DNA from: JARRON01 sp037383845
GTDB taxonomy: Bacteria; Pseudomonadota; Gammaproteobacteria; Steroidobacterales; XN24
Length of the DNA stretch: 64,000 nucleotides
Reading direction: 5' to 3'
NCBI GenBank assembly: GCA_037383845.1
Contig: JARRON010000002.1
Span: forward strand, 1 to 64,000
Numbering within the stretch: the stretch's first letter is position 1; the number at the start of each line of letters is the position of its first letter. Shown here one piece after another: positions 8,532-17,025 of the stretch. Position numbers and translations under genes: made by a program. The notes beneath the pieces are model-generated. The model saw only the letters and a program-made list of their open reading frames with translations. It was not told where the DNA came from and did not search any database.

Positions 8532-9685
8532 GGTTCAATCTCCTCAAGGGCCGCCGCCAGGCGGGCCACGTGATCGTGTTCGAGTATGAGAGGGGGCAGC
8601 AGGCGCAGGACCCGGGGGTCGGCGCTGGTGCCCGCAAGAATGTCCCGGGCCAGGAGTTCACGCTGGATCTCCCGGGCCGGCCTGGTGCATACCAGGCCCA
8701 GCAGGAACCCTGCGCCCTGGATTCGCTCCACCGGGCCGGTGACGCAGGTGTTGCGGATGGTCTCTGAGAGCTCCCGGACCCGTTCCAGCAGTCCCTCGGC
8801 GTGGATGACCTCGATCACCGTGCGGATGGCGGCGCAGGCCATGGGGCCCCCGCCGAAGGTCGTGCCGAGGTCACCGGGCCGGAGCTTTTCGGCAACCCCG
8901 TCGGTGGTGATGACCGCGCCGGCGGGAAAGCCTCCCGCCAGGCCCTTGGCGGTGGTCAGAAGGTCCGGGGTGATGCCGAAATGGTCTGCGGCGAAGGGCC
9001 GGCCCGTGCGTCCCATGCCGCACTGGACCTCGTCGAAGACGAGCAGCGTCCCGGCGTCCCGGGTCGCGTCCCGGGCCGCGGAGAGGAACTCCGGCGGAAG
9101 GTCCACGGCGCCGGCGACCCCCTGCACGGGCTCCACGATCACCGCGGCGGTGTCTTCGTCCACGGCGCGGACAAGGGCCGCGGGATCGTCCCGGGGCACG
9201 AACGTGACCTCCATGGGGCGGTGCGGGAATCCATACCAGCGGTCGTTGCCCCAGGTCGCGGCTGCGGCGGCGGCGCTGCGGCCGTGGAACGCGCCCTCGG
9301 CCGCGACCACGCGCCGGCGCCCGGTTATGGCGCAGGCGATCTTGAGGGCGTTCTCGTTGGCTTCGGCGCCGCTGTTGACCAGGAACACCCGGTCCAGGCG
9401 GGGCGGCGCGAACCTGGCCAGGGCCTCGCAGGCGGAGGCGCGCAGGCCCAGGGGCAGTAGATTGCTCTGGAAACTGAGCGTCCGCGCCTGCTCGCAGATG
9501 GCCTCCACCAGCCGGGGATGCCCGTAACCCAGGGAGGCCACGGCGTGGCCCCCGTAGAAATCGAGCACCCGCCGGCCGTCGGCGGTGAGCAGCCAGGCCC
9601 CTTCTCCCTCGACCGGCTCCAGGTCGAGCTGGGCGTAAACCGGCAGGCTCCAGGCCTGCTCCCGGGCGGACATGGTGTCCTGCAT
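8528..9685 (-). CDS. argD: N-acyl-ornithine aminotransferase
   Basis: PLP-dependent class III aminotransferase that converts N-acylglutamate semialdehyde to N-acylornithine. 385 aa from the chosen ATG. Features are the substrate region GGHAVASLGYGHP, NSGAEANENALK, FDEVQCGMGRTG with the PLP-binding Asp region, and the Schiff-base Lys in TTAKGLAGGFPAG. I took the ATG 5 bp after argC; a GTG three codons upstream would overlap the argC stop (GTGA) and is equally possible. Some members also handle succinyl-diaminopimelate or succinylornithine, so it would serve either blocking group. Confidence 0.94.
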   Translation of the reverse strand: MQDTMSAREQAWSLPVYAQLDLEPVEGEGAWLLTADGRRVLDFYGGHAVASLGYGHPRLVEAICEQARTLSFQSNLLPLGLRASACEALARFAPPRLDRVFLVNSGAEANENALKIACAITGRRRVVAAEGAFHGRSAAAAAATWGNDRWYGFPHRPMEVTFVPRDDPAALVRAVDEDTAAVIVEPVQGVAGAVDLPPEFLSAARDATRDAGTLLVFDEVQCGMGRTGRPFAADHFGITPDLLTTAKGLAGGFPAGAVITTDGVAEKLRPGDLGTTFGGGPMACAAIRTVIEVIHAEGLLERVRELSETIRNTCVTGPVERIQGAGFLLGLVCTRPAREIQRELLARDILAGTSADPRVLRLLPPLILEHDHVARLAAALEEIEP

Positions 9686-9690
9686 CGCGC

Positions 9691-10749
9691 TCACGTCCAG
9701 GCCGGGCCCGGCGCCCGGAGGCCGCAGTCGTCCGGCAGACCCAGGAGGCGGTTCATCCACTGCAGGGCGCCGCCCGCGGCACCCTTGACCAGGTTGTCCA
9801 GGACGCAGGTGACCACGAACCCCTCGCCGTCGGACGCGGCGGCAAGCCGCGCCCGGTTAGAGCCGGTGACGTCCTTCAGCCGCGGCGGGCCAGGGCAGAC
9901 CTCCACGAAGGTAGCGGTCTCGTAGGCCGCGGCCAGGGCCACCGCCACGTCGCCGGGGCTCGCGCCGGGGGCCAGCCGGCCCTGGACGGTGGTGTGGATG
10001 CCCCGGGTCCAGGGCCCGGAGTGGGGCACGAAACGCACGGCGCAGGCCCCGGCGGCCTCGGCGGCCAGCGCCTCGATCTCGGGGCGGTGGCGGTGCACCA
10101 GGGGCTGGTAAGCGAACATGTTCGCGTGCCTCTCCGGGTGATGGGTGGTCTCGCGAAGCGTCCGCCCTGCCCCGGTGCTGCCGGTGACCGAGGAGACGAA
10201 GAACTCGGGCTCGGCCACGCCCGCCTTGAGCAGCGGCACGATGGCCAGCAGCACGGAGGTCACGAAGCAGCCGGGGTGGGCCGCGTGGGCGGCGGGTGTG
10301 CCGGCCAGGTGCTCCGGGACGGCGCAGAGAAACTCCTCCAGCCGGTTGGGGACAGGGTGGGGGTGGCCGTAGACGGCCTCGTAGGCGGCGGGGTCGCGGA
10401 ACCGGAAATCCGCCGAGGCGTCGACCACGGTCAGCGCCTGGCCGGCTGCTGCCGCGGCAGCGATGCAGGCGTCGATACGGCGGGCGGCCGCCCCGTGGGG
10501 TGCGGCGCAGAACAGGCCCCGCACCCGGCCTTCCCGAACCGACGAGGCCAGCGCGGCTTCGTCGCAAAAGCGCTCACCGGCCATGGCCAGGGCCAGGCCC
10601 GGGAAGGTGTCGGCGACGGGCTGGCCGGCGCGGCTCTCGGAGGACCCGGCGGCCAGGACGAACCGCGGGTGCCCGGCGATGAGCCGCAGCATTTCCCCGG
10701 CCACGTAGCCGGTGCCGCCCAGGACCGCGACCGGCAGGGCGCCGCTCAA
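9691..10749 (-). CDS. argC: N-acyl-gamma-glutamyl-phosphate reductase
   Basis: NADPH-dependent reduction of acylglutamyl phosphate to the semialdehyde. 352 aa. The N-terminal Rossmann motif is VAVLGGTGYVAGEMLRL. VVDASADFRFRD follows, then the catalytic Cys in HPGCFVTSVLLAI, SVTGSTGAGRT, and a catalytic-His region PHSGPWTRGIHTT. The frame is open upstream, but conservation begins at LPVAVLGG. I chose a TTG that overlaps the stop of the P-loop gene (TTGA), the same arrangement as lptM-lysA. It is tightly packed with argD downstream. Confidence 0.94.
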   Translation of the reverse strand: MSGALPVAVLGGTGYVAGEMLRLIAGHPRFVLAAGSSESRAGQPVADTFPGLALAMAGERFCDEAALASSVREGRVRGLFCAAPHGAAARRIDACIAAAAAAGQALTVVDASADFRFRDPAAYEAVYGHPHPVPNRLEEFLCAVPEHLAGTPAAHAAHPGCFVTSVLLAIVPLLKAGVAEPEFFVSSVTGSTGAGRTLRETTHHPERHANMFAYQPLVHRHRPEIEALAAEAAGACAVRFVPHSGPWTRGIHTTVQGRLAPGASPGDVAVALAAAYETATFVEVCPGPPRLKDVTGSNRARLAAASDGEGFVVTCVLDNLVKGAAGGALQWMNRLLGLPDDCGLRAPGPAWT

Positions 10750-11807
10750 GATCCCGCCTCGGCGCCGAAGATGACGCCGCGGAGATGCTCGCCGAGCTCC
10801 GCTTCCTGGGTAAGGGCGTTGAAAGCAGGCACGCCCATCCGGTCCCTCACAATGTCTACCCCCACCTGGTTGTCGGTGGCCCGGCCGGTAACCACCGCCG
10901 GCTCTATGTCGAACTGCTGCCTGAGCAGGGTGACGCCACCGTAGGCGCCCACCGGGTCGTTGGCGCACAGCACCACCGCCGAGAGGGCCTCGCGGATCTG
11001 CGGATCCTTCAGGATGGCCTCCACCCCGTAGGCGCCCATGATGCCGTCGCCCAGTTCGAAAATGATGGCGTCCGGCCTGGCCTCCGCCATCCGGTTGATC
11101 ATGGTGCGGGTCAGGGCCGGGCCGTTGGACGGCCCCGTGGTGACGATGCCGAAGTCGGTGAAGATGGCGGTGGCCCGGGCCCCGGCGTCCTCCATGGCCA
11201 GGATGTCCCGGCGCAGGGAGACGCCCGTGGCCTTGAAGGCGGCGACCTGGTATCCGTAGTGACAAAATCGGCTGATGATGGCGCAGGCGGCCGCCGTCTT
11301 GCCCGCGTCCATGCAGGTGCCCGCAAGCGCGACGACCGGCACGCCCCGGGTATCGAGGTCTGGCTGGGCCTCGAGGGGCAGGTTGCCGACCCGGGCCGGG
11401 GTTCCGATGCGTTCGCCCAGGTAAGGAAAATGCAGGACGGTGCCCAGCACCCGGCACTCGAAGGGCTGGCCGCGATCGGGGTTGACCGAGTCGCAGATGC
11501 CCATGACGCCGCCGAGATTCAGAAGGTTGACGGTGTCTCCCGGCGCCAGCTGCTTCGGCAGATAGCCGGAGTAGCCGAACAGCGCATGGCGGTGGCCCAG
11601 GGCGCCGATGACGATATCGCCGCGCTTCACCTGGGCCATGCGGCCCGAGGTCAGCTCGATCTGGTTGTACGTTGCCTTGGTGGAAAGCACCTCCACCGCG
11701 ATGACGACGCCCTCCTCGCAGGGAATGTCCCCGGAGATGCGGACTTCCCGGCCCAGCCTGCAGCTCTGGGCCACGGAAGCAATCTTGTCGACCACCAGCG
11801 AACGCAT
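10746..11807 (-). CDS. Uncharacterised P-loop protein within the arginine cluster
   Basis: I do not know its function. The 353-aa protein has an N-terminal beta-rich part (about 1-150; KRGDIVIGALGHRHALFG, GDTVNLLNLGG) and a C-terminal P-loop NTPase domain. Walker A is GTCMDAGKT at residues 163-171, followed by AAFKATGV, MEDAGARA, FELGDGIMGAYG and CANDPVGAYGG. The loop resembles the dethiobiotin-synthetase/DUF1611-like group (GT-x-M-x-x-GKT) rather than ABC or kinase loops. It begins 2 bp after argG and its stop overlaps argC, so it is co-transcribed with arginine genes. That suggests a role in arginine synthesis or its control, for example an ATP-dependent ligase or kinase on a pathway intermediate. 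That role is inference from position only. Confidence 0.75.
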   Translation of the reverse strand: MRSLVVDKIASVAQSCRLGREVRISGDIPCEEGVVIAVEVLSTKATYNQIELTSGRMAQVKRGDIVIGALGHRHALFGYSGYLPKQLAPGDTVNLLNLGGVMGICDSVNPDRGQPFECRVLGTVLHFPYLGERIGTPARVGNLPLEAQPDLDTRGVPVVALAGTCMDAGKTAAACAIISRFCHYGYQVAAFKATGVSLRRDILAMEDAGARATAIFTDFGIVTTGPSNGPALTRTMINRMAEARPDAIIFELGDGIMGAYGVEAILKDPQIREALSAVVLCANDPVGAYGGVTLLRQQFDIEPAVVTGRATDNQVGVDIVRDRMGVPAFNALTQEAELGEHLRGVIFGAEAGS

Positions 11808-11809
11808 GA

Positions 11810-13024
11810 CTAGCCTCCCTCCGCCCGAGTGTGCAGCACACCCGGCATGGCCTTCATGCGCGAAAGCCCCAGTGCGTCAGCGGCGGACCACTCACCCGCG
11901 GCCTCTCCGTATTTGCCCCTCGTGGCCGCCAGCAGGGAATGGGGCGAGGTGACACCCTCCACGAACAGGCTGCCGGGCCGCAGCAGCAGCTTGACCTCTC
12001 CGGTCACGCGGGCCTGGGAAGATGTCAGCAGTGCCTCGATATCCCGGCAGGCGGGCTCGAGGTGCAGCCCCTCGTGAACCAGGTCGCCGTAGGTGAGGGC
12101 CAGGGACTCTTTCACGCGGATCTGCGTGCCGGTGAGAGTGAGCTTCTCCAGTTCCCGGTGGGCGCTGATCAGGACTTCGGCGGCGGGCGCCTCGAAAGCC
12201 ACCCGGCCCTTGGTGCCCAGGATGGTGTCCCCGAGGTGGATGCCGCGGCCGATGCCGTAGGGACCCGCCACGGCCTCGAGCTTCTCGATGAGGGCGACGG
12301 GATCCAGGGCCTGGCCGTCCAGGGCCACCGGGACGCCGCGTCGGAACGACAGGGTGTGCCTGGCCGCGGGCCTGGGTTCGTCGAAGGCCCCGCGAGTCGT
12401 CACCCACGCCGACTCGGGAACGGACTCGGCCGAATCCAGGGTTTCACGCCCGCCGATGGTGGTGCCCCACAGGCCCCGGTTGATGGAGTAGGCGCCGCCC
12501 CCTGGCGGCACCGACAGGCCCCGATCCTGCAGCCAGGCCACCTGGTCCTCCCGCTGCCAGCCGTGGTCCCGCACCGGCGCCAGCACGTCAAGGCCCGGCT
12601 CGAGGGTGCGCAGCGCGACTTCGAAGCGCACCTGGTCATTGCCCGCCGCGGTGCTGCCGTGGGCGACGACGCCGGCGCCGGTGGCCGCCGCCTGCTGGGC
12701 ACACACCTTGGCCTGCAGGCCCCGCTCGGCGCCGACGCACAGGGGGTAGAGCTGGCCGCGGCGCACGTTCCCGAAGATGAGGAATTGGATGACCTCGTCG
12801 AAGAACTGCCGCCGGGCGTCCACGGTGATGTGCCGGCTGGCGCCCAGGGCCAGCGCCCGCGCTTCCAGCGCTGCCGGATCCACGTCCCCGCCGGTGTCAG
12901 CGGTGACCGTGATGACCTCGCGGCCCAGGGTTTCCTTCAGCCAGGCCACGCAGAAGGACGTGTCCAGGCCGCCTGAGAAGGCGAGCAGGACGGGACCCTT
13001 GTCCGAGGGGGAGGTCGTCGACAT
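11810..13024 (-). CDS. argG: Argininosuccinate synthase
   Basis: ATP-dependent ligation of citrulline and aspartate. 404 aa. The PP-loop is LLAFSGGLDTSFCVAWL near the N-terminus, then TADTGGD, VAHGSTAAGNDQVRFE (citrulline/aspartate binding) and a SINRGLWG segment. The C-terminal half (GIGRGIHLGDTILGTKGR) matches the family. It is the compact type often found with acyl-ornithine carbamoyltransferases. It lies 5 bp after argR and 2 bp before the P-loop gene, so it is the first enzyme gene of the cluster. Confidence 0.95.
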   Translation of the reverse strand: MSTTSPSDKGPVLLAFSGGLDTSFCVAWLKETLGREVITVTADTGGDVDPAALEARALALGASRHITVDARRQFFDEVIQFLIFGNVRRGQLYPLCVGAERGLQAKVCAQQAAATGAGVVAHGSTAAGNDQVRFEVALRTLEPGLDVLAPVRDHGWQREDQVAWLQDRGLSVPPGGGAYSINRGLWGTTIGGRETLDSAESVPESAWVTTRGAFDEPRPAARHTLSFRRGVPVALDGQALDPVALIEKLEAVAGPYGIGRGIHLGDTILGTKGRVAFEAPAAEVLISAHRELEKLTLTGTQIRVKESLALTYGDLVHEGLHLEPACRDIEALLTSSQARVTGEVKLLLRPGSLFVEGVTSPHSLLAATRGKYGEAAGEWSAADALGLSRMKAMPGVLHTRAEGG

Positions 13025-13029
13025 GGTAA

Positions 13030-13482
13030 TTACCTCGGGAATGTCTGGTTGAGACGGTTCAGCAGGACCTGCTGGGCGCGGGCGGAGGCGGTGGCCACGA
13101 AAATCGTGTCGTCGCCGGAGATGGTGCCTACCACTTCCTGCCAGCCGGCCTCGTCAAGGGCCACGGCGACGCTCTGGGCCGCGCCGGTGGCGGTGCGGAT
13201 CACGGTCAGGTGCGGACCGGCGGCGGACCAGCCTGCCACGAAGCCGGCCAGGGGCCGGAAGCCGGCTTCCGCCGGCGCGGTGGCCGGCGGCGCCACGTAG
13301 CGTTCGCCCACCTTGGCCACGCCCAGGTCCCGCAGGTCGCGGCTGACGCTGGACTGGGTGGCCGGGAAGCCTGCGTCCTCCAGCAGCCGGACCAGTTCCT
13401 CCTGGCGACTGACCCGGTGCTGGCGGAGGAGCTTGAGTATGGCCTTGCGGCGGGCCTGTTGCTGGGCGGCCTGGGTGGGCAT
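13030..13482 (-). CDS. argR: Arginine repressor
   Basis: 150-aa ArgR/AhrC regulator. The N-terminal winged helix contains QARRKAILKLLRQHRVSRQEELVRLLEDAGFPATQSSVSRDLRDLGVAK, with the recognition motif SSVSRDL. The C-terminal arginine-binding hexamerisation domain includes VGTISGDDTIFVA, which has the conserved GDD-T core. Being first in the cluster it would control its own transcription and that of argG onward. The upstream region holds a good -10 box and two copies of an 8-bp palindrome that could be its operator. Confidence 0.93.
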   Translation of the reverse strand: MPTQAAQQQARRKAILKLLRQHRVSRQEELVRLLEDAGFPATQSSVSRDLRDLGVAKVGERYVAPPATAPAEAGFRPLAGFVAGWSAAGPHLTVIRTATGAAQSVAVALDEAGWQEVVGTISGDDTIFVATASARAQQVLLNRLNQTFPR

Positions 13483-13502
13483 GGACGGTTTCGTTCTTAA
13501 AA

Positions 13503-13540
13503 ATGCGCATTATACAGCAAGAATGCGCATCTGGAGTCAA
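13503..13540 (-). promoter_or_regulatory. Candidate argR promoter with paired palindromes
   Basis: On the minus strand a perfect TATAAT lies at 13509-13514, 27 bp before the argR ATG. TTGACT lies at 13535-13540, but with a 20-bp spacer, longer than ideal. The 8-bp palindrome ATGCGCAT occurs twice, at 13503-13510 and 13523-13530, 20 bp apart, about two helical turns, flanking and touching the -10 box. A hexameric repressor such as ArgR binds paired boxes spaced about two turns, so this could be the autoregulatory site. The sequence is not the E. coli ARG box, so the assignment is tentative. Confidence 0.5.
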
Positions 13541-13612
13541 CCCTCGTCGCCCCCGGCCGCGGCGGATACACTGCGCGCCCCTGCTGTCCGGCCTGTCGAG
13601 GGAAGTGCCGCC

Positions 13613-14293
13613 ATGTCCGTCGAACTTGAAACCGTTGAACGGGAAACGGCTCCGCATCCGGAAGCCAGCGTGATCTGGCTGCACGGTCTCGGCGCCGACG
13701 GCTACGATTTCGATCCCATCGTCCCGCAGCTCAGGCTCCCGGGCGGGCCCGAGGTGCGCTACGTCTTCCCCCACGCGCCGGTCCGTCCCGTGACCATCAA
13801 CGCCGGAATGGCCATGCGGGCCTGGTACGACATCGTGGATCTGCAGCCCGGCGCGCCCCAGGACGCTGCGGGCATCCGGCACAGCGCGGAGGCCGTGGAG
13901 GCGCTCATCGGTCGCGAGGTCGCCCGGGGCATCCCGGTGTCCCGCATCGTCCTGGCCGGATTTTCCCAGGGCGGCGCCATCGCCCTTTTCGCCGGCCTGC
14001 GCTACCCCGAGGCCCTGGCCGGCATCATCGGCCTTTCCACCTATCTGCCCCTGCGGGAGGCGTTCGATGCGGAAGCCGCGGAGGCCAACCGCGGCACGCC
14101 ACTGTTCCTGGCCCACGGCAGCCTGGACCCGGTCGTGCCCCCGGTCGCGGGCGAAACCACGAGTCGCTTCCTGGACCAGCGGGGCTACGACGTAACCTTC
14201 AAGAGCTACCCCATGCCCCACGCGGTTTGCCCCGAGGAGATCGAGGATATCCGGCGCTGGCTGGGAGGTGTCCTCGGCGCCGCGGAGGACTAA
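13613..14293 (+). CDS. Carboxylesterase/phospholipase-type alpha/beta hydrolase
   Basis: 226-aa hydrolase of the carboxylesterase II / acyl-protein thioesterase-like family. The N-terminal VIWLHGLGADGYDF supplies the oxyanion hole. The nucleophile is Ser in LAGFSQGGAIAL, the acid is Asp in HGSLDPVVP and the base is His in YPMPHAV. Bacterial members cleave short-chain esters. It is divergent from argR and convergent with the S9 peptidase gene, whose stop overlaps its last bases. The first Met of the open frame is much further upstream inside argR; this ATG begins where similarity to the family begins. Confidence 0.9.
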   Translation: MSVELETVERETAPHPEASVIWLHGLGADGYDFDPIVPQLRLPGGPEVRYVFPHAPVRPVTINAGMAMRAWYDIVDLQPGAPQDAAGIRHSAEAVEALIGREVARGIPVSRIVLAGFSQGGAIALFAGLRYPEALAGIIGLSTYLPLREAFDAEAAEANRGTPLFLAHGSLDPVVPPVAGETTSRFLDQRGYDVTFKSYPMPHAVCPEEIEDIRRWLGGVLGAAED

Positions 14294-16209
14294 AGGGCAT
14301 CCGCGTTGTCCATGTGCAGCGTGGGCAGTGGACCGGGCGGGCGGAATCCCAGCAGGCGGCCATAAAAGACCAGTTCCGCTTCCAGGGCCCGGGTGATGTT
14401 CTCGCCCCGGCGGAAGCCGTGCCCTTCCTCGGGGAATTCCAGGTAAGCCGTCGGGATCCCCGCGTCCTTCAGGGCCCGGTGCATCGCGCGGCTTTGCTCC
14501 GGTGGGACGACCCGGTCCTTGCCGCCCTGCAGGAAAAGCACGGGACAACTTATCTCGTCGGCATGGCGCAGTGGAGAGCGCGCCGCCATGGTCTCTCGCG
14601 TCCGGGCGTCGTCGAGCGGGCCCACCAGCCAGTGATCGTAATGGGCCTCGAACTTGTGGGTGGTGGCGAACATGGCCTCCAGGTCCCCGATGCCGTAGTA
14701 GCTCGTGCCGGCGCGGAAGGCGCTGGTGAAGGCCAGGGCGCAAAGGACCGTGTAGCCGCCGGCGCTGCCCCCGCTGATGAGCGCTGCGCGGGGATCGACC
14801 CGCCCTTCCCGGGCCAGCCGCGAGACGGCGGCCACGCAGTCTTCCACGTCCACCAAGCCCCAGCGGCCGTAGAGGCTTTCCCGGTAGCGCCGCCCGTAAC
14901 CCGTGCTTCCGCGGTAGTTGACGTCCAGCACGGCAAACCCGCGGCTGGTCCAGAACTGGATCTTGGGGTCGAATGCGGTGGACGTGGCGCCGGTGGGACC
15001 CCCGTGACATTTCACGATGACCGGCGGGGCCGCGTTCTCCGGGCCCCGGTACATGGGGTTGCAGGGCGGGTAGAAAAGCGCGTGGGCTTCGTCCCCTCCG
15101 CTCGGGAAGGTGATTGGCTCCGGGATCGAGATCCAGAGGGGGTCCAGGGGAAGCGGGCCGCTCTCGGCGATCAGCCGGGGCCTGAAGCCCGGGACGTCCA
15201 GGGCATAGATGGCGGTTGGCCGATCCGGCGCCCCGCCAAGCACCACCGCCTCCCTGCCGTCGGTCGCCAGGTGCTCGAAGGCGCCCGGGTTCCAGCTGAT
15301 TCGCGCAGGCAGGCCCTGCCCCGCGAGCAGGAGGTCCCAGGTGCCGTCCAGGGTCACGGCGGCCAGGACACCGCCGGCCACGGGGCCCCAGGTGGACTGT
15401 CCGAACACCCACTGGGGAAGGCCGGCCTCTGCCTGCATCCGGGTGAGACGGGACACCTGCGCCCCGTCCCAGGTGAAGTGGTTCCACCACCCGTCGGGAT
15501 CCGCGACGAAGCCCAGTCGGCCGTCGGGCAGCCAGTCCGGCTGGAATACCGACACCCGGTCGGCCCCGGCGATCTGACGGGCGGGGCCGGGTCGCCCACC
15601 GGCGTCCAGCGGGGCCACCCACAGCCCGTTCCCGTCCCAGGGCAGGCGAGGATGATTCCAGGACAGCCAGGCCAGATGCTCCCCGCGGGGGTCCAGCCGG
15701 GGATTCGAATAGAAGTCGCTGCCGCTGACCAGGCTCTCCACCCGGCCGTCGTCGCTGATGGCCACCAGGCTGTTTTCCGGCTCGCCGTCGCCGGAGTGGT
15801 CCTCGCAAACGGCCAGCAGCCGGGGTCGGACCGGATCCCTGACCAGGTCGGCGTAGCGCCGCTGGTCTGCCTGGGTCAGCGGCCGGCAGTGGCCGTCAGC
15901 GCCCAGGTGCCAGATGACCTGGTCCTCGTCGTTGACGAACCAGGCCTGGTCGCCATCGGTGCACCAGGCCCCGCCGCCGTACTCGTGGACCCGGCTACGG
16001 ACGCTGAGGGGCGCGGGGTTCAGGTCCCGTCGACGGCCCCGGTCCTGCCTGACCAGCACCGTCCGGCCGCCTTCGGCGGGCCGGGTTTCCACCCACCAGA
16101 AGGTCTCGCCGCTGCGCCGGGGCTGATACATCCGCGTCGCCGACGTGGCCACCGCCTCGGCGGACAGGGGCGATTTCCAGGCGCCGTATCGCTCGGTCTT
16201 GGGTTTCAA
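14290..16209 (-). CDS. S9 family prolyl oligopeptidase-type peptidase
   Basis: 639 aa. The N-terminal two thirds form a beta-propeller-like region with many short repeats. The C-terminal alpha/beta hydrolase carries Ser in ISGGSAGGYTVL, Asp in LQGGKDRVVPPEQS and His in EEGHGFRRGEN. There is no signal peptide, so it is likely a cytoplasmic oligopeptidase or acylaminoacyl-peptidase. Its ATG overlaps the stop of the upstream NRDE gene. The subgroup (S9B versus S9C) cannot be settled by eye. Confidence 0.92.
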   Translation of the reverse strand: MKPKTERYGAWKSPLSAEAVATSATRMYQPRRSGETFWWVETRPAEGGRTVLVRQDRGRRRDLNPAPLSVRSRVHEYGGGAWCTDGDQAWFVNDEDQVIWHLGADGHCRPLTQADQRRYADLVRDPVRPRLLAVCEDHSGDGEPENSLVAISDDGRVESLVSGSDFYSNPRLDPRGEHLAWLSWNHPRLPWDGNGLWVAPLDAGGRPGPARQIAGADRVSVFQPDWLPDGRLGFVADPDGWWNHFTWDGAQVSRLTRMQAEAGLPQWVFGQSTWGPVAGGVLAAVTLDGTWDLLLAGQGLPARISWNPGAFEHLATDGREAVVLGGAPDRPTAIYALDVPGFRPRLIAESGPLPLDPLWISIPEPITFPSGGDEAHALFYPPCNPMYRGPENAAPPVIVKCHGGPTGATSTAFDPKIQFWTSRGFAVLDVNYRGSTGYGRRYRESLYGRWGLVDVEDCVAAVSRLAREGRVDPRAALISGGSAGGYTVLCALAFTSAFRAGTSYYGIGDLEAMFATTHKFEAHYDHWLVGPLDDARTRETMAARSPLRHADEISCPVLFLQGGKDRVVPPEQSRAMHRALKDAGIPTAYLEFPEEGHGFRRGENITRALEAELVFYGRLLGFRPPGPLPTLHMDNADAL

Positions 16210-16982
16210 GGATCTCGCTCCGGCGAGGTGGTGAATTCAAACCGGGATTCTCCCGTCGGGCGGCCGTCGCTGTCGAAGCGACGCTCGGTGAAATCCGCGT
16301 CCCCCGAGGTATGCAGTCGGAGGACCGTGCTGCAGCGGGTCCCGTACAGCGGGCTGCGAATAAACGGGGCGGAAAGCAGTCGCTCCCACTGGAGCTCTAG
16401 GCCGGTTTGCGGCAGGTCGCGGTCAGGAGCGGGCGAGGGATCGGCGAGTATTTCCAGCAGGCCCGCCGGATCCGGCTCCCCGGTGAGCCGTGCCCTGAAT
16501 CTCTCCCGGACCCGGGTGAGCTTCGGCCAGGGCGTGTCCAGCAGGTGATTGGAAAGGCCGTACATGCCGGGTGCCAGGGTCTCGGGACCCCGGCCCCGGT
16601 TGGACACGTAGACCGCCTCGGCCGTGTCGCCCAGCAGGAGGTTGAAGCCCCCGTAGTCGTCACCCCGGTCTGCGACGGCTCCGGCGAACGTCCGCGGGGG
16701 CGTATCGCCTGCGACGAAACCGGCGACCAGCTCTCCCCGGGACCGGGGACCACGGCCTTCCTCCATGGGCTCCCGGTAGTTGGTAACGACCGCCCACCGC
16801 CCGGCCCGGCTGACCGCAAGCCAGGTGCCGCCGGCCCGCAGGTCGCGGCCGCCCAGCACACCGGGGCTGTCGTCCCACCAGTCCGCGCTGGCGGCGGGCC
16901 GGTCGTGAAACTCGTCCCGGTTGCCTGCCAGGATCACGCTGAACCCGGGTCGGCTCTGCCAGGCCAGAACCAGCAGGCACAT
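16206..16982 (-). CDS. NRDE family (TANGO2-like) protein
   Basis: 258-aa protein with MCLLVLAW at the N-terminus (Cys2 is the candidate N-terminal nucleophile), the family-defining NRDE in LAGNRDEFHDRP, and GGTWLAVSRAGRWAVVTNYRE. Eukaryotic TANGO2 homologues are linked to heme/lipid handling and Golgi organisation; the bacterial role is unknown. The start was chosen at MCLLV because the Cys directly after Met is conserved, and GGAGG lies 8 bp upstream. It sits between nudC and the S9 peptidase in one minus-strand group. Confidence 0.9.
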   Translation of the reverse strand: MCLLVLAWQSRPGFSVILAGNRDEFHDRPAASADWWDDSPGVLGGRDLRAGGTWLAVSRAGRWAVVTNYREPMEEGRGPRSRGELVAGFVAGDTPPRTFAGAVADRGDDYGGFNLLLGDTAEAVYVSNRGRGPETLAPGMYGLSNHLLDTPWPKLTRVRERFRARLTGEPDPAGLLEILADPSPAPDRDLPQTGLELQWERLLSAPFIRSPLYGTRCSTVLRLHTSGDADFTERRFDSDGRPTGESRFEFTTSPERDP

Positions 16983-17025
16983 CAGGCACGCCTCCGGCGC
17001 CGCGGTCGTGGCGTCCTCACCGGCC

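Noticed and set aside
14227..16548. 773-codon open frame opposite the S9 peptidase
   Set aside because: The catalytic triad and family layout are on the minus strand; the reverse frame is a GC-driven shadow.
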